Below are positions 58,735 through 64,000 of a stretch of DNA of 64,000 nucleotides, one piece after another. Position 1 is the first letter of the stretch. Each line of letters opens with the position of its first letter. The position numbers and the translations under genes are program-made. The DNA is taken from the NCBI GenBank assembly GCA_039654915.1, contig CM077597.1, positions 92,940,001 through 93,004,000 of the forward strand, in the 5' to 3' direction. Below the pieces are notes generated by a model. It saw nothing but the letters and a program-made list of their open reading frames with translations, was not told where the DNA came from and ran no database searches. The stretch comes from Aquilaria yunnanensis (lineage: Eukaryota > Streptophyta > Magnoliopsida > Malvales > Thymelaeaceae).

Positions 58735-61700
58735 AGCAAAGGTGGACAGGCCAAATACTCAGAAGAGACTGATGAACAAGATGAGTTCCTGTTCATGACA
58801 TCTGGAAGTCATCATTCTTCTATCAAAGACATCTGGTATCTAGATAGTGCATGCTCAAATCATTTGACAGGAGACAAAGAGAAATTTAAGGACCTAGATG
58901 AGTCAGTCAAAGCACAAGTGAGACTTGGCAATAACGACCAAGTCCAGATTGAAGGAAAAGGGACAGTTGCCATCAGCATCAATGGAAAAGAGAAGTTGAT
59001 CAGAAACGTCCACTTTGCACCTGGACTAGCACATAACCTGATCAGCATTGGTCAATTGATTAAAGGAGGTCTGTCTGTTCTTTTCGAGAATGACAGTTGC
59101 ACAGTAAAGCCAAGGGCAGGTGAGCAGATCCTCAAGGCATAAATAACTGAGAATAATATGTTTCCTATTGACTTTGCTTGTAAAGATAAGTGTATGGTAG
59201 CTGGAATTGATAATTCAGAGCTATGGCACCAACACTATGGTCATTTAAACTTCAAGGGCCTACAGTTACTTGCAACCAGAAAAATGGTAACAGGCTTACC
59301 ATCTGTCAAGATATCAGAACGTGTGTGTGAAGGATGCTCTCTCGGCAAGCAATCCAGAAAGTCATTTCCAAGTGGGCATGCCAAGAGAGCCACAACCAAA
59401 CTAGAAGTGGTTCATGCAGACTTGTGTGGCCCAATGAAGACAGCCTCAATGGCAGGAAGTAAGTACTTTCTCCTCCTGGTTGATGACTATACTAGATTAA
59501 GATGGGTATATTTTCTTGCAAGAAAGACAGAAGCTTTTGAACATTTTAAGAAGTTCAAAGCTTTAGCTGAAAAATAGACCTCACTCAAGGTGAAGACCTT
59601 AAGAACTGACCGTGGAGGGGAATTCTGTTCACGCGAGTTTGATGAATTCTGTGAAATAGAAGGTATAAGGAGAGAGCTCACTGCTCTTTATACACCTGAG
59701 CAAAATGGCATTGCAGAGAGGAAGAACCGGACTATTATGGAAATGGCAAGGTCAATGTTAAAAAACAAAGACCTGCCTGACACTTACTGGGCAGAAGCTG
59801 TAGCAACTTCAGTATATCTTATCAACATTTCTCCAACTAAAGCTGTGTGGAACCAAACACCATTTGAAGCATGGTATGATTCTAAACCCTCTGCAAGTCA
59901 TCTCAGAATATTTGGATGTGTATGTTACATTCTTATTGTTTCTGGAAGAACTAAGCTGGACAAGAAGTCCAAGAAGTGCATTTTCATTGGTTATAGCACA
60001 ATGTCTAAAGCTTATAGGGTATTTGACCCTGAGGAGAAGAAGATCATAGTTAGCAGGAATGTAAAGTTTGATGAACAGAATAGCTGGAACACTTCGAAAG
60101 AAGAAAATGCACCCACTCTTCAAGTGGAAGAAGAAGAAGAACAACCAGGACAAGAAATTGAGTAATCAGCTTCAGATGAACCTGTTAGTCCAGCAGGCTC
60201 CCCAATTGCTTCATCAAGTGATGAATCCTCACACCAATCTCACAGAAAAACTAGATCCCTTCATGATGTATACTCTTCTACTTATGCTCTTTTTGTTCAC
60301 GATCTAGTAAGTGCAGAATCTGCTATGAATGATAAAATTTGGAAGGAAGCTATGGAGGAAGAAATCAAGTCAATCGAGAAAAACAAAACATGGGAAATGG
60401 TGGATCTTCCAAAAGATAAAAAGACAGTCAGCCTAAAGTGGATCTTCAAGACAAAATATCATTCAAATGGAGAAGTATAGAAGCATAAAGCAAGGCTGGT
60501 TGCTCGCGGGTTTACACAAGAGCATGGTGTGGACTATGAAGAAACATTTGCGCCTGTGGCCAGATTTGAAACTGTGAGACTATTGTTGGCCATAGCTGCA
60601 CAACATCAATGAAAGATGCACCAAGCCGATGTTAAATCGGCTTTCCTCAATGGAGACTTACTAGAAGAAGTATATGTTGATCAACCAGTGGGATTTGTTG
60701 TTTTAAGGGCTGAGAACAAAGTTTACAAACTCAGCAAAGCATTATACGGTCTGAAACAAGCTCCTCGTGCTTGGTACACACAGATTGATGGCTTCTTCCA
60801 CCAGAAGGGATTTCAAAAAAGTCCTAATGAGCTTACTCTATAATTGAAAAGGTTCAGTTCTGGGGATATACTGGTGGTAAGCCTGTATGTGGATGATCTA
60901 CTGTACACAAGATCCTCACAACGACTTATGATGGAATTCAAGCAAGTTTTGATGGAAGAATTTGAAATGACTGATCTCGGGGAAATGAATTACTTCCTGG
61001 GGCTAGAAGTTAGTCAAAGGCAAAGTGGAATATTTTTGTCTCAACACAAGTATGCAACAGAAGTGTTGAGACAGTTTTGTATGGACCAATGTAAAGCAGT
61101 TGCAACTCCCATGAACACTGGTGAAAAATTAAAGGAGGAAGATGGATCTGGAGCGACAGATGCAGAAAGATATAGAAGCCTAGTTGGTCGATTGATTTAT
61201 CTTACTCATACTAGACCTGATATATCATTTGCTGTAGGTCTAGTATCGAGATTCATGCACTCGCCTACAACTCATCATTTTGGAGCAGCTAAGAGGATCT
61301 TGAGGTACATAGCTGGAACTAGAGATTATGGCATCTGGTACACAAAATCTGATAACTTTGTTCTCCAAGGATTCACTGACAGTGATTGGGCCGGAGCTTA
61401 GGATGATAGGAAGAGTACAACTGGCAATTGCTTTGATCTCGGGTCTGGATTGATTGCATGGATGTCAAAGAAACAAAGTACTGTGGCACTCTCCTCTACT
61501 GAAGCTGAATATGTGGCTGCAAGTATGGCAGCATGTCAGGGTATATGGCTGAGAAGACTGCTGGTTGATCTAGGGCATGAACAAAAGGAGGCCACTAAGT
61601 TACTGTGTGACAACGTGTCCACTATTGCTATGACAAAAAACCCTGTAATGCATGGAAGAACCAAACCTATAGAAATCAAACATCACTTCATAAGGGATCT

Positions 61701-61947
61701 GGTTGGACGCAAAGAAATCAAGATGGAATTCTGCTCAACTGAGTTACAAGTTGCTGACATGCTGACCAAGGCACTTGCACAGCCAAGGTTTGAAGAGCTA
61801 AGGAAGAAGATGAATGTTGTCAGCTTTGGTCTAAGGGGGAGTGTTGGAGGCTGTCCCAAAGCTAATGTGAAGATCAAGTCAGCTGATATCAAGCCAACTG
61901 CTAGACCGAGTCTTCAGCAGGAAACTGTTATGTTAGCATCTGTTTAG
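58735..61947 (+). pseudogene. Copia pol region (PR, IN, RT, RNase H)
   Basis: Continues in the gag frame. The protease motif is DSACSNH at 58843, with Ala where family members usually have Gly. GAG-pre-integrase (LWHQHYGHL...CEGCSLGKQ, about 59220-59360) and the integrase core with D, D and E in HADLCGP, LRTDRGGEF and NGIAERKN follow. The reverse transcriptase has YVDD at 60886-60897, and RNase H includes SSTEAEYVAA. Stops: TAA 59140, TAG 59575, TAA 60163, TAG 60478, TGA 60610, TAA 60841 and TAG 61399 (first base given). There are no frameshifts. The frame runs through the polypurine tract and ends inside the 3' LTR. Confidence 0.9.
61831..61841 (+). other. Copia polypurine tract
   Basis: CTAAGGGGGAG immediately before the 3' LTR; the purine run primes plus-strand synthesis in LTR retroelements. 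Confidence 0.85.
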
Positions 61948-62116
61948 GAGTTAGCTGCTACAAGATTAGCTAAGTTAGTTATTTTCCTACTTTCTCTCTT
62001 GTTTATGTTAGATGAGCTCTATTTAAAGAGTATTCTGTCAATTGCTTAGTTATGTTGTTGGAATACAACAATTTCAGTGAAATTCATCTTCTTGCTCTGT
62101 CGTATTTTCCACATCA
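61842..62116 (+). repeat. Copia 3' LTR
   Basis: Same length as the 5' LTR with four substitutions and no indel. Followed by CTAGG (62117-62121), the right target duplication. Confidence 0.95.
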
Positions 62117-63020
62117 CTAGGACCAATATGCTCAGAATATGATGAAATTATATAATGGTTTTCTTGAGAGATTTACTCATTATAAACTATACACACACTC
62201 AGATATATATATGTATACACACACACATATATAGTACTTACCTTTCTTATCTTAAAATTATGCCTTAAATACTATATTGGCTCTTGTATTTTACTCAATC
62301 ATTTAGTTAACATTCAAATTATGAGTTAGCCTATATAGTCAATAAACTTCACAAATCGAGTTAAGTTTGAAATTTTGAAACAAGTCATACTAAGATCTCT
62401 AAAAGAAGTGTCAACACTGTCAAAGAAATATATTATTCTCTACTTGTTTTTAGTGTAAACTTATAAATTTTTCTATGTTTGAGTTATTTTACTCTAAAAA
62501 ATCACATTTGGCATATTTATAGGAAATCCCCCTTGAAATGTCGGACACCAGTTTTAATTTTTTAATAATTTAACTAAATATGTAATGTTTTACATTTAAA
62601 AGTAACCATAATATTTCTATTTCAACATTTATCAATTTTAAAGTTTTTAAATAATTTTAAAGGCCTATTCAATTTAAAGTTAAATACAAAGCATATATTT
62701 AGTGACTATAAATGTACTTTATTTTGAAAATCAATAAAACTTAACAACTTATTCAAACTTAAACTAAATGTTATCCAAAATTATATTTATTTATTTAGTA
62801 AAAAATTTACTAAAAAAAGGTTATAAGAGATATATTCTCTTAGATAACAGTATTATAATTTAAAGTTTAACTTTTGATCAATTTAAATTTCAAAACCTGT
62901 TGTAGTTTAGGCTTATAATGGACCATACTTTAAAAATATTTTAGACCTGCCATTGCTCGTGGGCAACATGCTAACATATCTATAATTCAACTGTTTGTGT
63001 AGCGTCAAATCAAGTCTCTT
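62117..63020. repeat. F-box tail remainder and third partial segmental copy
   Basis: 62117-62180 is the F-box 3' tail displaced by the copia insertion. About 62250-63000 matches 48230-48650 and 54490-55190 ('aattatgagttagcctata', 'agaaatatattattct', 'tagtgactataaa', 'gggcaacatgctaa'). No gene. Confidence 0.7.
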
Positions 63021-63660
63021 TCTCTCTCTCTAGTACATATAAGAGAGAATTGGAGAGTTAAAGCTTTTAACCTTCGAACTAAGAATTTCAGGTGAAGGGA
63101 TTCAGATCCAAGCAAACTCGGCTGCTTGTTTTTTCAACAATGGCCAGGCCCCATTGCCTTTTTTTTTCGGTTTAGCAAGCTCGTTCAACATTTTCATTTA
63201 CTAAGCCTAACATCTTACGAGCTATCCGACGCCCATATTGTTGAATTTGGGCGTCATTGCTAGGGTTCAATAGATTTAGTAGGAGATGAATTTCATTGGT
63301 TCATATCAGTTTGGCAGGAGTTCATCGTGAACCCTTCAATTGGAATGGGAGATCAAAGTTTAAGATTCTTTTTTTTTTTTTTTCGGGGTCCTAGCTAGGT
63401 GGTGTGATCTTTGGGGCTAAAGCGTGTAATTTTTATCTCTGGTAGGGTGTGTTTAATTTTATGCTTAATCAGTTTTTTTTTTAATTAATTTGGGTTCTAG
63501 AAGTCGGTGGTGGTTTTTTCTTCTGGGTGTTTGCATGGGTGTTTGATGTTGGGGAGCTTGTTAGGGTGATATGGTTTAGTATCTTTCTTGAGCTGGGAAG
63601 TATGTATCCTTTAATTTTATATCTAATAAAAAATTTATTTTTCCGTTAAAAAAAATTCAA
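63021..63660 (+). other. Unassigned stretch with LINE-like 3' tail
   Basis: Unique T/G-rich sequence. 63590-63655 ('gggaagtatgtatcc', then 'ttttatatctaataaaaaat', 'ttccgttaaaaaaa') resembles the 3' terminus of a plant LINE or a SINE derived from it, ending in an A-tract. No reverse transcriptase sequence or target duplication identified. Confidence 0.3.
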
Positions 63661-63694
63661 TTAACTTGGCTTGATAATTATAATTATAACGCAA

Positions 63695-63860
63695 ATTGAG
63701 ATAAATGAATTGATATTTTTTGCGAACAAGAATTAGGAATTTGACGCCGGCCCATTACAAAACACTGTTAGGCCTCCAATAAAGTATGGATCCACAGTAG
63801 ACAAGGACTGCGTTATTTAGAGAGAGCTTTGCCGAAGTTCCTTGAGCCAGGAGGAAAGAA
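63695..63860 (+). repeat. F-box upstream region, further copy
   Basis: 'aatgaattgatatt', 'tgcgaacaag', 'aggaatttgacgc', 'ggcccattac', 'gcctccaataaagt', 'ggatccac' and 'gactgcgttatttagagaga' match 56050-56190 upstream of F-box copy 3. The conserved TATA/leader and F-box do not appear before the window ends; 63861-64000 is unassigned. Confidence 0.7.
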
Positions 63861-64000
63861 CTAAATTGATCAAATTTTGTTACAGGGTTTCTGTAGAAAA
63901 GTATTTGTCTGGAATGATTATTTTCATTGTATTACATGGTTTATATACACAGTGTATGCTTGTCCAATTAAGGTTCTCCACCAAGTCAAGAGACCAGTAA

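Larger units (their letters stand above)
57628..62116 (+). mobile_element. Ty1/copia LTR retrotransposon, 4.49 kb
   Basis: Complete structure: two 275-bp LTRs (57628-57902 and 61842-62116), initiator-Met tRNA primer-binding site, gag-pol in one frame, polypurine tract, and CTAG/G 5-bp target duplications. The LTRs differ at four positions, so insertion was fairly recent. Domain order protease, integrase, reverse transcriptase, RNase H places it in copia. Eight nonsense codons make this copy non-autonomous, though its LTRs and priming sites are intact and could still be mobilised in trans. Confidence 0.95.

Overview
The window reads as nuclear DNA of a eudicot plant. GT-AG introns, an EF2 gene with plant exon structure, F-box/DUF295 genes, a RICESLEEPER-type hAT transposase, Ty1/copia and TRIM retroelements, Stowaway/Tourist-type MITEs and AT-rich intergenic sequence all fit. 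I cannot name the species. Few loci look intact; most of the window is transposons, duplications and gene debris.

Layout. (1) 1-4.9 kb: fragments of three unrelated genes lie side by side with introns kept: a GH5 cellulase-like N-terminus (minus), a LEO1/VIP4 (PAF1 complex) fragment (plus) and the last exons of the proteasome ATPase RPT5 (plus), all broken. (2) 5-12.4 kb: AT-rich intergenic DNA with a diverged tandem duplication (8.46-9.34 kb). (3) 13.08-16.55 kb: an eEF2-type gene, three coding exons, 847 codons, uninterrupted, but lysine replaces the diphthamide histidine and several GTPase-centre residues are changed. (4) 17.6-21.4 kb: a duplicated upstream block and an intact F-box/DUF295 gene. 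(5) 21.4-40 kb: diverged repeats, a 3' F-box remnant, a Stowaway-like MITE pair, two solo LTRs of one family in opposite orientation (each with a 5-bp target duplication), a Tourist-like MITE and a broken second F-box copy. (6) 40.5-55.2 kb: a large direct segmental duplication. Its first copy carries a TRIM element into which an apparently complete hAT transposon (8-bp target duplication, captured Rab GTPase exon) inserted; its second copy carries the matching TRIM and a separate 2.55-kb solo LTR. (7) 56-62.1 kb: a third F-box copy with two nonsense codons and, 13 bp after its stop, a copia element with near-identical LTRs whose polyprotein frame has eight stops and no frameshift. (8) 62.1-64 kb: the displaced F-box 3' flank, repeats, and a further copy of the F-box upstream region running toward the window end.

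The genes form no pathway. The connecting process is duplication of an F-box locus with its flanks, repeatedly broken by nested insertions. The best candidate for new biology is the EF2 paralogue: a full-length open frame that has lost its diphthamide residue. Protein families and boundaries were judged by eye from motifs; no database search was run.
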